From contig NZ_BONX01000053.1 of the NCBI RefSeq assembly GCF_016862935.1, positions 1 through 64,000 of the forward strand: DNA of 64,000 bases. Reading direction: 5' to 3'. This stretch comes from Plantactinospora mayteni. GTDB taxonomy: Bacteria; Actinomycetota; Actinomycetes; Mycobacteriales; Micromonosporaceae. A program made the translations under genes and the position numbers. The first letter of the stretch is position 1; the number at the start of each line of letters is the position of its first letter. The notes under the pieces were generated by a model. That model did no database searches. It was not told the origin of the DNA and was given only the letters and a program-made list of their open reading frames with translations. Shown here one piece after another: positions 50,833 through 60,307 of this stretch.

Positions 50833-51861
50833 TCATGGTCGTGAGTAGATTCCTCGTTCGCCGAGTTTGTGCGCGACCTTGTTGGCGGCCAGGATCAGGC
50901 AGAGTCCGATCGCGGCCTTGACCAGGCCGGCCGCCGCGCCGTAGCCGTAGTTTCCGGTGGCGATGGAGAAGTGGTAGACGAAGGTGTCGAGCACCTCGGC
51001 GGCCTCCCGGCCGACCGCGTCCCGTTGCAGGATGAACTGTTCGAAGCCGACCGAGAGCGCGTCGCCGAGCCGCAGGATGAGCAGCAGCACGATCACCGGC
51101 CGCAGGCCCGGCAGGGTGATGTGCCACAGCCTCCGCCACCGGCCGGCGCCGTCCGTGGCAGCCGCCTCGTAGAGGTTGGTGTCGATGGTGGACAGTGCGG
51201 CGAGGAAGACGATCGTGCCCCAGCCGACGTCCTTCCAGACCGCCTCGGCGGTGACCAGCAGGATGAAGGTGTCCGGGTTGGACATGATGTTCCACGGCTG
51301 TAGGCCCGCGTCGCGCATCGTCTGGGCCAGTAGCCCGGCGCCGCCGAGCATCTGCACGAAGAACGTGATGACCAGGACCCAGCTGAAGAAGTGCGGGAGG
51401 TAGACGACGGTCTGGATGAAGCCGCGCAGCCGGCTGGAGAGCAGGTTGTGCAGCATGATCGCCAAGACGATCGGCAGGGGGAAGAAGAAGACGAGCTGGA
51501 ACGCCGTGATGGTGAGCGTGTTGGCGAAGGCGTGCCAGAACGCCGGATCCTCGACGAGCAGCTGGAACTGGCCGAAGCCGATCCACTCGCTGCGTAGGAA
51601 CGCCTCGAGCGGGTCGTCGCCGACGTAGGGGTTGTAGTCCTGGAAGGCGATGACGTTGCCGGCGATCGGCAGGTAGCTGAACACCAGCAGGATCACGAAG
51701 CCCGGCACGGCCATGACCAGCAGCTGCCAGTCGCGGCGTAGGCGTACCCGCAACGGCAGCCGGCGTCGTCGGCCGGTGCCCGCCGGCCTGGCCGGGCGGC
51801 GAGGCCCACGCGGCCGGGTCCGGTCGGCCCCGGCCACGGCGGTGACCCCGCTCGTCGTCAT
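50833..51861 (-). CDS. ABC permease (LplB, MalF-type)
   Basis: A 342-residue permease. A long basic cytoplasmic leader of about 45 residues (R/P-rich) precedes six helices; the EAA loop is E-A-A-A-T-D-G-A-G-R-W-R-R-L near 237. The ATG overlaps the stop of the binding-protein gene (ATGA), so it is translationally coupled. Residues Y-L-P-H-F-F-S-W in the middle match LplB proteins. Pairs with the MalG-type permease downstream. The open frame continuing upstream to 53217 lies in the binding-protein gene and is not real. Confidence 0.92.
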   Translation of the reverse strand: MTTSGVTAVAGADRTRPRGPRRPARPAGTGRRRRLPLRVRLRRDWQLLVMAVPGFVILLVFSYLPIAGNVIAFQDYNPYVGDDPLEAFLRSEWIGFGQFQLLVEDPAFWHAFANTLTITAFQLVFFFPLPIVLAIMLHNLLSSRLRGFIQTVVYLPHFFSWVLVITFFVQMLGGAGLLAQTMRDAGLQPWNIMSNPDTFILLVTAEAVWKDVGWGTIVFLAALSTIDTNLYEAAATDGAGRWRRLWHITLPGLRPVIVLLLILRLGDALSVGFEQFILQRDAVGREAAEVLDTFVYHFSIATGNYGYGAAAGLVKAAIGLCLILAANKVAHKLGERGIYSRP

Positions 51862-53516
51862 CGTCCGGCCTCGTCGAGCGCTCTGGCCAACAGGGCGCGT
51901 GCCTCCTCGCCGCCGTTGGACTTCCACTCCCGCACGATGGCGTCCGCGTCGGAGAGCGGTCGACGACCGCGCAGCAGGTCGGTGAACTTCTCCTCCGCCG
52001 GTACGGCGAAAGCCTTGAACCGGTCCGGCATCTCCAGCTTCAGCCCGTCCCACGGGTCCTTCTCCAGGTACTTGACCGTTTCGTTGGAGAAGGCCAGCAG
52101 GTCCGGTACGTACCGGGGGGTGTCCGGGAACGGGCCGATGGTGGGGTTTCGGCCGCTGACGAAGAAGTACTGGTTGGCGATCTCCTTGAAGGCCAGGTCG
52201 GTCTTCACCGGCCCGTTCGGGCCCCTGGTGTGGTGCTTGCCCGCCAGGCCGTAGTCGCGCAGTTGTGCCTCCTGCGTGCCCAGCGGTGCCGAGCACCAGT
52301 TGATGATCCGCAACAGTTCCTCGACGCGCTCCTTCCCGACGCCCTTTCTGACGAAGGTGTAGGAGATCGGCTCGGTGGCCACCCACATCAGCGGGTCGCC
52401 GCCGATGGCCGAGAAGACCGGCACGGGCTGGATGTCGAGCCTCGGGTTGACCTTCTGGTGCTCGGCCTGGACGCCCTGCCAGAAGCCCACCCCGGCCTGC
52501 TTGAAGACGACGCTGCCGGCCCGGGCGAACAGCAGGTTCGCGTCGGCACCCTTGCTGGCGACGATGTCCGGATGGACCAGCCCGTCCTGGTAGATCCTGG
52601 CCATCACTTCGAGGGCCTGCCGGTACTCCGGAGTTTCGTACTTGAACTCCGGGGTGCCGTCGGACTTCAGCCGCCAGCCCAGCTTGGCGCCGGGCACCTT
52701 GTGGTAGATCTGGATCATCGCGAAGACGTCGTCGAACGCCCACACCTTCCGGGCCGGGTCGGTGACCTGCCTGGCCGCGGTGAGCAGCTCGTCGAGGGTC
52801 TTCGGGATGGCCAGGCCGCGTTCGTCGAGCAGGTCCTTGCGGGTGAACAGCGCCCAGGGGAACGGGCCTTCGCTGGGGTTGGGGACGGCGGCGAGGCGCT
52901 CGTTCCAGATGGAGTGGCGCCACGCGGCGGTGGGAAAGCCGGCCAGCATCGGGTACGTGTTGACGACGTCGCCCTTGAGATGGTCGGTGAGGTCCTCGAA
53001 GAGCGCCTTGACCGCCTCGGCGAAGCGGGGGATCTTTCCCACTTCCCAGCCCGGCACACACAGCAGCTCCGGTACGTCCCGGGCGCCGAGCATCGCGTTG
53101 AGCTTGTCGGCGTAGGTGTTGCCGTCCTGGATGGTGAAGTTGATCGGCGTGCCGAGTTCGGCGTTGACCGCCTGTAGGTAGGCACTCTGCTGGTAGCCGG
53201 GCGGCGCGGGTCCCCACACCGGAGTCATCGCGGTCACGACCTGGCCGCTCGTGCCGGGCTTGCCGGTGATCGCGTCGACCAGTGTGCCGGGGTATGTCGT
53301 GTAGCCGTCAGGCACCGGCGTGCTGCCCCTGATGTCCGGCGTGATGCCCAGCGACAGCTCCCTGCGGGTGGGCAGGACACCGGCGAAGCTGTCGAGGTTC
53401 TCGGCAGAGCCGGAGCCGGTCGGCTTTTCGCTGCACCCGGCCAGCAGCGGCCCGCCGGCGACTGCCGCCGCGCCCATCCCGATGAGACCGAGAAGGCTGC
53501 GTCGTGAGGTTGTCAT
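51858..53516 (-). CDS. Oligosaccharide-binding lipoprotein (LplA type), Tat/Sec lipobox
   Basis: A 552-residue binding protein of the large LplA class. The signal has both a twin-arginine motif (S-R-R-S-L-L-G) and a lipobox (L-L-A-G-C) with Cys28, so export may go by Tat before lipidation. The mature part carries the family pattern with P-V-W-G-P-A-P-P-G and many aromatic residues. The large size is usual for proteins binding long oligosaccharides. The ATG at 53516 follows GAAGGG at 6 nt. Its promoter contains the GAAACTTTC site of the local LacI regulon, linking uptake to GH43 and LPMO. Confidence 0.92.
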   Translation of the reverse strand: MTTSRRSLLGLIGMGAAAVAGGPLLAGCSEKPTGSGSAENLDSFAGVLPTRRELSLGITPDIRGSTPVPDGYTTYPGTLVDAITGKPGTSGQVVTAMTPVWGPAPPGYQQSAYLQAVNAELGTPINFTIQDGNTYADKLNAMLGARDVPELLCVPGWEVGKIPRFAEAVKALFEDLTDHLKGDVVNTYPMLAGFPTAAWRHSIWNERLAAVPNPSEGPFPWALFTRKDLLDERGLAIPKTLDELLTAARQVTDPARKVWAFDDVFAMIQIYHKVPGAKLGWRLKSDGTPEFKYETPEYRQALEVMARIYQDGLVHPDIVASKGADANLLFARAGSVVFKQAGVGFWQGVQAEHQKVNPRLDIQPVPVFSAIGGDPLMWVATEPISYTFVRKGVGKERVEELLRIINWCSAPLGTQEAQLRDYGLAGKHHTRGPNGPVKTDLAFKEIANQYFFVSGRNPTIGPFPDTPRYVPDLLAFSNETVKYLEKDPWDGLKLEMPDRFKAFAVPAEEKFTDLLRGRRPLSDADAIVREWKSNGGEEARALLARALDEAGR

Positions 53517-53645
53517 CGTTTCCCTTCGAGGTGGTGGTGGACGATCAGGCAGGCCGATGGGACAGCGGACGACGAGGGTGGCTGCCGAACCGCCTCGAAA
53601 CGCGTACCGGTCCCCGGACGGGGTGCTGGATCCGACTGAGCGCCA

Positions 53646-53674
53646 GAAACTTTCGCTAGTGAGGCGGAAATTTA
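53646..53674 (-). promoter_or_regulatory. Importer promoter with GAAACTTTC operator
   Basis: A TGCTAAATT extended -10 (hexamer 53669-53674) is followed 14 nt later by CGAAAGTTTC on the minus strand (53646-53655), at or just past the predicted +1. The -35 is poor. The operator position matches that in the LPMO promoter. Confidence 0.6.
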
Positions 53675-54134
53675 GCATGGGCCATCATCGAAATCTATGG
53701 GTAGACCGATGTGGATCCCGAGCCGTGTCGATGCCCGGCGGAACGCCCCTGGTAGCGCTCCCAACCCTGGTGCGAAGAGGTGTGGCGGTGTGCGGTCGGT
53801 ACCGGGTGCCGGGTCGGATCCGCGCGGTCGCAAAGCGCCCTTCTAGCGCATTTGCCATGGAACAACGGTAGATAGTTTCTGGAATCTTGTCCGACGTGTT
53901 GCTTCGACATCCTTCGACTCAGCGAGGCGCGGGTCGCCGACACCACGGTCTGACGCTGGCGTACGGACAACCGGCCCGGCGGCCAACCGGACCAGAACCG
54001 TTAGAGGTCGTAGCCCTGCTCCGCGACGCCGGCGCAGGAAACCGTGGGAATCCCGCGCGTGCCGAGACGACCGCACCTTCGAGGTCGACCAGCCGGCCAG
54101 CCAGCAGGACAGGCGCGACGGGCGGCAACCGGCG
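53675..54134. other. Intergenic, no gene seen
   Basis: About 460 bases between the importer promoter and the MFS stop. A minus-strand frame from 54128 starts like a GNAT acetyltransferase (P-V-L-L-A-G-R-L-V-D-L-E) but loses similarity at once. It could be a stub; I do not call it. Confidence 0.35.
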
Positions 54135-55337
54135 CTATTCGATCGGCACTGTCCGGCGGTCGGGCGTAGCGGCCAGCAGGAGCGTCGACACGGCCGCGAA
54201 AGCGGCTGCACCGACGAAGACCAGACCTGGTGATGCGTACGTCAGCGACCAGCCGAACGCCAGGCCAGCGGTAACCGGCACCACGGTCTCCGCGACGGCA
54301 CCGATCCCGGTCAGCGTGCCCTGCACGATCCCTTGCTCGTCGGCCCGGACATGACGGGAGATCCATGACTGCGCGGCCGGACCGCCGACCGAGCCGAGTA
54401 CGCCGACCGCCTGTAGGACGTAGAGCATCCACGGAACGGACACGAACGCCGTACCCGCCAGCGCCGCGACGCCGAGCAGGCTGCCGGCCACCGCGGCACG
54501 CCTGTCGCCGAGCCGGCGGACGATCGGGCCGACGGCCCGCGCCTGGAAGACCGCGCCGACCAGCGCGCCCGCCGCCAGCACGACGCCGATCTGCACGGTG
54601 CTCCAGGCGAACTGGTACGTGAGGAAGAACGTCCAGGTCGACTGGTGGGTCATCCGGGCGACGTCGGCGCAGAGGCGGGCGTACGCGAGCCGCCCGAGCA
54701 CCGGGCGGCGCAGGACGACGGTGACGGCGCCGACCGGGTTCGCCGTCCGCAGGGTCAGCGGGGTGGTCCGGTCGCCGGGCCGCGACTCCGGCAGCACGAA
54801 CCAGCCGTACGCGACGTTGGCGAAGGAGAGCGTGGCCGCGGCGAAGAACGGCAGGCGTACGTCGACGGCACCGAGCAGGCCGCCGATGGTCGGACCGGCG
54901 ACGAAGCCGAGCCCGAACGCGGAGCCGATCAACCCGTACGCGCGAGCCCGCGACTCGGCCTCCGTGACGTCCGCGATGTACGCGTTGACCACGGTCTTCG
55001 TGCCCGCGCACGCGCCGGCGAGAGCGTGGAACACCAGGAGTGTCCAGGGGCTGGGTGAGATCGCGTGGGCCAGCCAGTCGAGGCCGAGGCAGGCCAGCGA
55101 CGCGAGCAGGACGGGCCGCCGGCCGTACCGGTCGGAGAGCCGCCCGAGCAGCGGCGAGACGGCGAACTGGAGCAGGCCGTAGATCGAGCCGAGCAGTCCG
55201 GACCAGAAGACCGCGGCGGCGGCGTCCCTGGTGACGGCCGACATCAGGGCCGGCACGATCGGCACGATCAGGCCGAGCCCGAGCATGTCGAGGAAGACGG
55301 TGCCGAAGAGGAAGGAGAGGGCGGGCGCCCGGCGCAT
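54135..55337 (-). CDS. MFS transporter, TetA-like
   Basis: A 400-residue transporter with 12 predicted helices. The loop 2-3 motif G-R-L-S-D-R-Y-G-R-R-P is perfect, and motif C in helix 5 reads G-L-G-F-V-A-G-P-T-I-G-G-L, the drug:H+ antiporter signature. It begins with the TetA-like FGTVFLDMLGLGLIVPIVP. Tetracycline or a related drug is a plausible substrate, but this group includes many unassigned exporters. The ATG at 55337 has AGGAG at 5 nt; an upstream start to 55382 is unsupported. It is not flanked by a TetR gene. Confidence 0.9.
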   Translation of the reverse strand: MRRAPALSFLFGTVFLDMLGLGLIVPIVPALMSAVTRDAAAAVFWSGLLGSIYGLLQFAVSPLLGRLSDRYGRRPVLLASLACLGLDWLAHAISPSPWTLLVFHALAGACAGTKTVVNAYIADVTEAESRARAYGLIGSAFGLGFVAGPTIGGLLGAVDVRLPFFAAATLSFANVAYGWFVLPESRPGDRTTPLTLRTANPVGAVTVVLRRPVLGRLAYARLCADVARMTHQSTWTFFLTYQFAWSTVQIGVVLAAGALVGAVFQARAVGPIVRRLGDRRAAVAGSLLGVAALAGTAFVSVPWMLYVLQAVGVLGSVGGPAAQSWISRHVRADEQGIVQGTLTGIGAVAETVVPVTAGLAFGWSLTYASPGLVFVGAAAFAAVSTLLLAATPDRRTVPIE

Positions 55338-55531
55338 TGCGGCTCCTGAGTGGTGAGAGGGCAGGGCCCCCTCACGACTCACGGTCCGCCGAAAGTACGG
55401 AGGATCAGACTATCTCGGCTGTCAAATTGTTTTTCCCCTCCTATCCACCGCGCCGGCATCGGTCGCCGATGACGGTTGCCGAACGGGGAACATCTCGCGA
55501 GTCGGTGCGCCCCCGCTGCCCGGGCCTGGTG

Positions 55532-56770
55532 TCAGTCGATCGCCTGGTAGAGCGTGGTCCAGAAGTCGTGGATGAGCCGGGCCGAACTCGGGACCGACAT
55601 CCCGACCTGGGTGAGCAGGAGCCCGGTGAGCTGACTGTCCGGATCGGCGTACGTCGAGGTGCCGCTTCCGCCGTCCCAGCCGAACTGGCCGATGGACGCG
55701 TAGTCGCCACGGTGGGTGCGTACCGCCATCCCGAAGCCCCACCCGCCGTGCTGCCCCTGGCCGAACGACACGTGGACGTTGTCGCGGGCCATGGCGGTCC
55801 GGGCGGCCTGTTGCTCGGGCGTGAGGCTGTTGGTGGTCATCAGTTCGACGGCGGGCCGGGACAGCACCCGTTCGGTCCCGTGCATCCCGCCATTCAGCAG
55901 CATCCGGAAGTAGGCGTGGTAGTCGTCGACGGTGGAGACGAGCCCACCGCCGCCGCCCTGGAACGCCGGAGGTCGGCTCCACCGTCCACCCGCGGCCTCG
56001 TCCCACACGGTGAACTCTCCGGTCCGCGGGTCGGGGGCGTAGAGGGTCGGCAGCCGGCCGATCTTGTCGGCGGGCACGTGGAAACCGGTGTCCGCCATCC
56101 CCAGCGGCTCGAAGATGCGTTCGCGCAGGAACTCCTCGAACGACTGGCCCGTGACCCTGGCGACGAGTACGCCGAGCAGATCGTTGCTGATGTGGTATTG
56201 CCAGCGCTCTCCGGGTTGGTGCATCAGTGGCAGCGTGCCGAGGCGGCGCATCCACTCGTCCGGCTCGGGCATCGGCTCCGGCAGATCGGGCGTGAGCCCC
56301 TGCTCGAAGATCGCGCCCATGATCGGGGTACCCAGCGACGTCATGTCCATCCCGAGCCCGAACGTGGAGGTCAGCAGGTCCCGTACGGTGATCGGCCGCC
56401 GCGCCGGCACGGTGTCGTCGAGCGGCCCGTCGATCCGCTTCAGCACCCGCCGGTCGGCGAGTTCGGGCAGCCACTGCTCCACCGGGTCGTCCAGCCGCAG
56501 CCGGCACTCGTCGAGCAGGATCATCGCCGCCGCGACCGCGACCGGCTTGGACGTCGAGGCCATCCGGAAGATGGTGTCCCGCCGCATCGGCGCACCACCG
56601 TTGTGGCGCATCGTCCCGATTGCCTCGACGTGCGTCTCGACACCCCGGCTGACCAGGGCGACAAGCCCGGGAATCCGCCCGGACTCGACGTGCCGCGCCA
56701 GCACCTCACGCAGTCTGCGCAGCCCTGCTTCGGAGAAGCCGCTGTGCTGGTCCCTGAGGGTGATGGACAT
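55532..56770 (-). CDS. Serine hydrolase, class C beta-lactamase/EstB family
   Basis: A 412-residue cytoplasmic enzyme. The S-x-x-K nucleophile motif is S-T-S-K in F-R-M-A-S-T-S-K-P (about residue 72), the Tyr motif is in Q-Y-H-I-S-N-D-L, and the third motif is H-G-G-W-G-F-G. Spacing and length match esterases of the EstB/class C beta-lactamase fold, which act on esters or D-amino-acid peptides; true cephalosporinase activity is unlikely without a signal peptide. The ATG is preceded by AAAGGAGCACACAACC. A terminator hairpin lies between it and the SRPBCC gene upstream. Confidence 0.88.
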   Translation of the reverse strand: MSITLRDQHSGFSEAGLRRLREVLARHVESGRIPGLVALVSRGVETHVEAIGTMRHNGGAPMRRDTIFRMASTSKPVAVAAAMILLDECRLRLDDPVEQWLPELADRRVLKRIDGPLDDTVPARRPITVRDLLTSTFGLGMDMTSLGTPIMGAIFEQGLTPDLPEPMPEPDEWMRRLGTLPLMHQPGERWQYHISNDLLGVLVARVTGQSFEEFLRERIFEPLGMADTGFHVPADKIGRLPTLYAPDPRTGEFTVWDEAAGGRWSRPPAFQGGGGGLVSTVDDYHAYFRMLLNGGMHGTERVLSRPAVELMTTNSLTPEQQAARTAMARDNVHVSFGQGQHGGWGFGMAVRTHRGDYASIGQFGWDGGSGTSTYADPDSQLTGLLLTQVGMSVPSSARLIHDFWTTLYQAID

Positions 56771-56850
56771 GGTTGTGTGCTCCTTTGATCGAACGGAGGG
56801 ATGGTGGAAGGCGATCCGGTTCGTGCCGGTTACCTGGATCGCTGAGGTCA

Positions 56851-56883
56851 GGGCGCCCGAGGCGATCTCCCGCTCGGGCGCCC
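56851..56883. terminator. Hairpin after SRPBCC gene
   Basis: GGGCGCCCGAG (56851-56861) and CTCGGGCGCCC (56873-56883) form an 11-bp perfect stem with an 11-nt loop, and flanking GTCA/TGAC bases extend it. It ends the SRPBCC gene. Confidence 0.75.
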
Positions 56884-56907
56884 CGACCCTGACGGGAGAG
56901 CGGACTG

Positions 56908-57390
56908 TCAGCAGCCGAGCCGGTCGGCAATCACACCCAGCACTTGCCGCAGGTCACGGGACATGCGGGCGCGCAGGCCGAGCTCGGCGATCCCGGCCAC
57001 GAACCCCGGATGGTCGGGGAGGACCCGGTGGACACGATGGGTCACCCGGGTGCCGGCGGGGCAGGCAGTGGCGGCGTGCACCCCGGCGTACCAGCTCTGC
57101 ACCGCCACCCTGGACCGGGCCCGGTCCACCTGGATCTCCACCGGCTCCACCGGCCCGGCGAGCTCGGCGCGGTAGACGCCGGCGCCGGACCCGGCCACCA
57201 CGGTCATCGCCCCCTGTCGTGCCGCCGAAGCCCTGGCCAGCACCAGCAGGTTGTCGTCGCCAACCCGCCCCTCGGCGACGGTCAGCAGGACCGCGGCGAC
57301 CGCGGCGACCGGCGCGGCGAGCGTCCCGTGTACCTCCCACCGGGCGGGCAGCGCGTCCAGCTCGGCGAGCAGCGAAGGCGTCGTGTGCAT
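56908..57390 (-). CDS. SRPBCC (START-like) family protein
   Basis: A 160-residue single-domain protein. The strand order fits the helix-grip fold: W-E-V-H-G-T-L-A-A-P near the start, E-I-Q-V-D-R-A-R-S-R-V-A-V-Q in the middle, G-T-R-V-T-H-R-V-H-R-V, then a long C-terminal helix. Such proteins bind hydrophobic ligands; some are polyketide cyclases. No catalytic residues can be named. The ATG at 57390 has no strong RBS. It lies 169 nt downstream of the STAND regulator on the same strand and could be in its transcript. The family call is moderate because similarity is low. Confidence 0.55.
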   Translation of the reverse strand: MHTTPSLLAELDALPARWEVHGTLAAPVAAVAAVLLTVAEGRVGDDNLLVLARASAARQGAMTVVAGSGAGVYRAELAGPVEPVEIQVDRARSRVAVQSWYAGVHAATACPAGTRVTHRVHRVLPDHPGFVAGIAELGLRARMSRDLRQVLGVIADRLGC

Positions 57391-57559
57391 GGCGAAGAGC
57401 CTGGACGCGGCGGCCTGTCCCGGACAACGCGTGCCGCGCCTTCCGGGACGCGGACCATCCCAGAGATACCCGGCTGACCTGCACCGTTACGCCAACGGAC
57501 GGCTGTCGCGCGGGTGTCCCGGGACGGGACGGGACACCCGCGCCACCGCTGCGACGGGC

Positions 57560-59842
57560 TCAGGACATCCGGGCCAGACCCGCCCGCGCCGCGGACACCA
57601 CGTGGTCGAGGCCGTGCGCGGTGGCGAGTTCCAGCACCGCCTGGAAGTGCCGTGCCGCGGCGTCCCGATCGCCCGTGGCCAGACATGCCTCCGCGTACGG
57701 GAGGAGGCTGCGCGCCAGCCGGTGCGGCTCGCCGGCCCGGTCGAGAATCCGTACGGCCTCGGCGTGCCTGTCCGTTGCCTCCTCGGCGCGACCGAGGTGG
57801 CGCAGGGCGACGGCGGTGTCCGTGAGGCTGGCCGCCTCGAAGATCGGATGGCGTGTCGCCCGGTTGAGCGCGACGGCCTGCTCGGCGAAATCGAGGGCGG
57901 TCTGGGCGTCACCCAGGCCGAGTGCCGCCCGGCCGAGCACTTCCAGGCACATCCGCTCCGTCTGCCGGTCCAGCCCCCGCGCGGTCTCGGTCACCTCCGC
58001 GACGACCTCGCGGGCCTCGTCGTACTTCCCCGACTGCACCAGAGCCTGGCCGAGACCGGTGCACACCCGCACGCGGACGGCGGCCTCACCGGGGGGCAGC
58101 ACGGCGGTCGCCTGGCGCAGAAGTTCGACGGCACCTTCGGCGTCGTCGACGTACATTCGGATCTCGGCCAGCTGTAGCAGGGTGATGGCCTCGCTGACCA
58201 CGTCGCCCTCCGCGGCCATCAGCACCCGGGCCGCCTCGAGTTCCGGCACCGCCTCCGCCAGCCGGCCGACGCGCATCAGCGCGGCGCCCAGCAGGTACCG
58301 GTGCGAGGCGAGCACGCGGCGCTCGCCGAGCCTCTCCGCGGCGGGCATGCTGACCTCGAGCCCGTGGCGCAGCTGCGCCATGCCACCGCGTCGCGCGTGG
58401 GCGATCAGGGCGAGCTGGCCGAGCCCGACCGCCGGCGCGTCGATACGCAGCTCCACGGCGAGCGAGAACGTCGCGGTGAGGTTGGCCCACTCGGTGTCCA
58501 TCCAGTCGACGGCCGCGTCGTAGCTGGAGAGGTCCGGCAGCGCCGGAGGCGGCTGCGACACGGCGACCGGCAGCGGGATGACGATCTCGACCAGCTCCTT
58601 CACGGCCAGCATGCCGCTCAGGTAGTAGTCACCGAGCCGGGCGATCGCCGGCACGGGGTCGGCCGCGGCGTCGTCGGCACGGGCGGCCTGCCGCAGCAGG
58701 TCGTGCATCCGGTACCGACCCGCCGCCGGCTCCTGGACCAGGTGGACGTCGACCAGGTCCTCCAGCAGGGAACGGGCGTTGGCCAGCGGGATCCCGGCCA
58801 GCGCGGCGGCGCCGTACGCGTCGATGTCCTCGCCCGGCACCAGCCCCAGCAGCCCGAACATCCGCCGCTGGGCGGGGTCGAGCTGCCGCAGCGACATCTC
58901 GAACACGTCCGACACCGCCAGCTCGCCCTCGCGCAGCCGTTCCACCAGGGTGTCGAGCGTCCACGCGGGCCGGTGCCGCAGCCGCGCGGCGGCCACCCGG
59001 ATGGCCAGCGGCAGGTTTCCGCATCGGCGGAGTACCTCGCCGACGTCACCGGGCCGAGCCCCGCCCGCGGATTCGACGAACAGCTCCGCCGCCTCCTCGG
59101 ACGGCAGGACGTCCAGCGAGATCGGCTGGACGCCGTCCAGCTCCACCATCCGGCGGCGACTGGTGATCACGACGAAGCTCTGGCCGGCGCCGGGCAGCAG
59201 ATCGCGTACGTGACCGGCGTCAGCGGCGTTGTCCAGCAGTACGATCGCCCGCCGCGTCGCCAGCTCCGACCGCCACAGCGCGGCCCGCTCGGCGACCCCG
59301 TCGGGAATCCTGCCGGGTGGCAACCCGAGCGCGGTCAGCAGTACCCGCAGCGCCTCGGCGGGCTCGACCCGCTCCCGGCCCGGAGTGAACCCGTGCAGGT
59401 CCAGGTAGAGCTGGCAGCCGGGGAAGTCGGCGGTCAGCAGGTGCGCGGCGTGCACGGCCAACGCGGACTTACCCACCCCGCCCATGCCGTCGATCGCCAC
59501 CACCGACCTGTCCCGGGCGGCGCCGAGGAGGGCGTCCAACTCCGCCCGGCGCCCGGTGAAGGCGGTGATGTCGTGTGGCAGGTCATTGCGTACCGGCGCA
59601 GCGGCAGCCCGGCCCGGCTGGGGCCCGTCCTTGGCCCGCTCCCACACCCCACGCAGTGGCCTTGGGTCCCGACCGGCCGCCTTGCAGAGCGCCACCACCG
59701 TCGGCCAGGGTGGAACGGCCTGGCCGGAGAAGTAGCGCGACAGCGAGGAACTGCTGACGTGGATGTCGCGGGCGAGCTCGCGCAGGCTGCGTCCGGTCAG
59801 GTCACGCAGCTGCCGTAGCCACCCTGCCAACTCCTCGGGCAC
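57560..59842 (-). CDS. XRE-HTH / NB-ARC / TPR STAND regulator (AfsR-like)
   Basis: A 760-residue signal-transduction ATPase. Order: XRE HTH (about 1-60; L-R-E-L-A-R-D-I-H-V-S-S-S-S-L-S-R-Y-F), NB-ARC ATPase (about 90-380) with P-loop G-M-G-G-V-G-K-S at 119-126 and Walker B around I-V-L-L-D-N-A-A-D, winged helix with M-H-D-L-L-R, then TPR repeats (about 440-760). It lacks the SARP activation domain, so it is an AfsR-like regulator with an XRE head, common in actinomycetes near secondary-metabolite or stress genes. The start is a GTG at 59842 without a clear RBS. Targets and ligand are unknown. Confidence 0.9.
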   Translation of the reverse strand: MPEELAGWLRQLRDLTGRSLRELARDIHVSSSSLSRYFSGQAVPPWPTVVALCKAAGRDPRPLRGVWERAKDGPQPGRAAAAPVRNDLPHDITAFTGRRAELDALLGAARDRSVVAIDGMGGVGKSALAVHAAHLLTADFPGCQLYLDLHGFTPGRERVEPAEALRVLLTALGLPPGRIPDGVAERAALWRSELATRRAIVLLDNAADAGHVRDLLPGAGQSFVVITSRRRMVELDGVQPISLDVLPSEEAAELFVESAGGARPGDVGEVLRRCGNLPLAIRVAAARLRHRPAWTLDTLVERLREGELAVSDVFEMSLRQLDPAQRRMFGLLGLVPGEDIDAYGAAALAGIPLANARSLLEDLVDVHLVQEPAAGRYRMHDLLRQAARADDAAADPVPAIARLGDYYLSGMLAVKELVEIVIPLPVAVSQPPPALPDLSSYDAAVDWMDTEWANLTATFSLAVELRIDAPAVGLGQLALIAHARRGGMAQLRHGLEVSMPAAERLGERRVLASHRYLLGAALMRVGRLAEAVPELEAARVLMAAEGDVVSEAITLLQLAEIRMYVDDAEGAVELLRQATAVLPPGEAAVRVRVCTGLGQALVQSGKYDEAREVVAEVTETARGLDRQTERMCLEVLGRAALGLGDAQTALDFAEQAVALNRATRHPIFEAASLTDTAVALRHLGRAEEATDRHAEAVRILDRAGEPHRLARSLLPYAEACLATGDRDAAARHFQAVLELATAHGLDHVVSAARAGLARMS

Positions 59843-60307
59843 TCTTGTCAGCCTTTTTCCAACTTCACGCGCTGATCATAGAGCGGGTGCGGTGGGGCCG
59901 AGCGCGCGTCCGGAAATGGTCCGCGACGACGAGCGCCGTGACATCGCTATTTTGGTCGGGATGGACGGAGTGATCGTCGAGGCCGGCGCAGCGCCCGATA
60001 TTCCTGGCGACCGATCCGTTGGGACGGCACGTCGCCACCCTCGCGGATGGCGTGTCGACCGTGCACGACCGGCCCGCGACCTGGCCGAAGTCGGGTCGCG
60101 ATCCATGCCGCCGCCGCGTCACCTCACGGTCCATCCCAGCGGAACGTCGATCGCGGTGCTGTCCGAGCACGGAGAACTCGAGGTGTGCCGCCCCGGCGCG
60201 GCTGCCTATGCTGGTCCGGGTTCGGGTGTTGCTCCGAGTCCACTGTGGCCAGCGAATTCGGCGGTCCTGGGCAGGCATCGAACCTCACCATCCTGGAAGG
60301 GTGTGCC
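59843..60307. other. Intergenic, no firm gene
   Basis: About 465 bases, less GC-rich near 59845-59885 and 59950-59965. A plus-strand frame (about 59920-60200) ends with a stretch resembling a beta-propeller strand (H-P-S-G-T-S-I-A-V-L-S-E-H-G) but has no RBS or recognised family. It should hold promoters for the flanking divergent genes. Confidence 0.4.

Noticed and set aside
53919-54128. Minus-strand frame starting like a GNAT acetyltransferase
   Set aside because: Only about 12 residues resemble the family; the rest is low-complexity and there is no usable start codon with RBS.
59920-60200. Plus-strand frame with propeller-like strand upstream of the DUF574 gene
   Set aside because: One short resemblance, no RBS, no family; left as intergenic.
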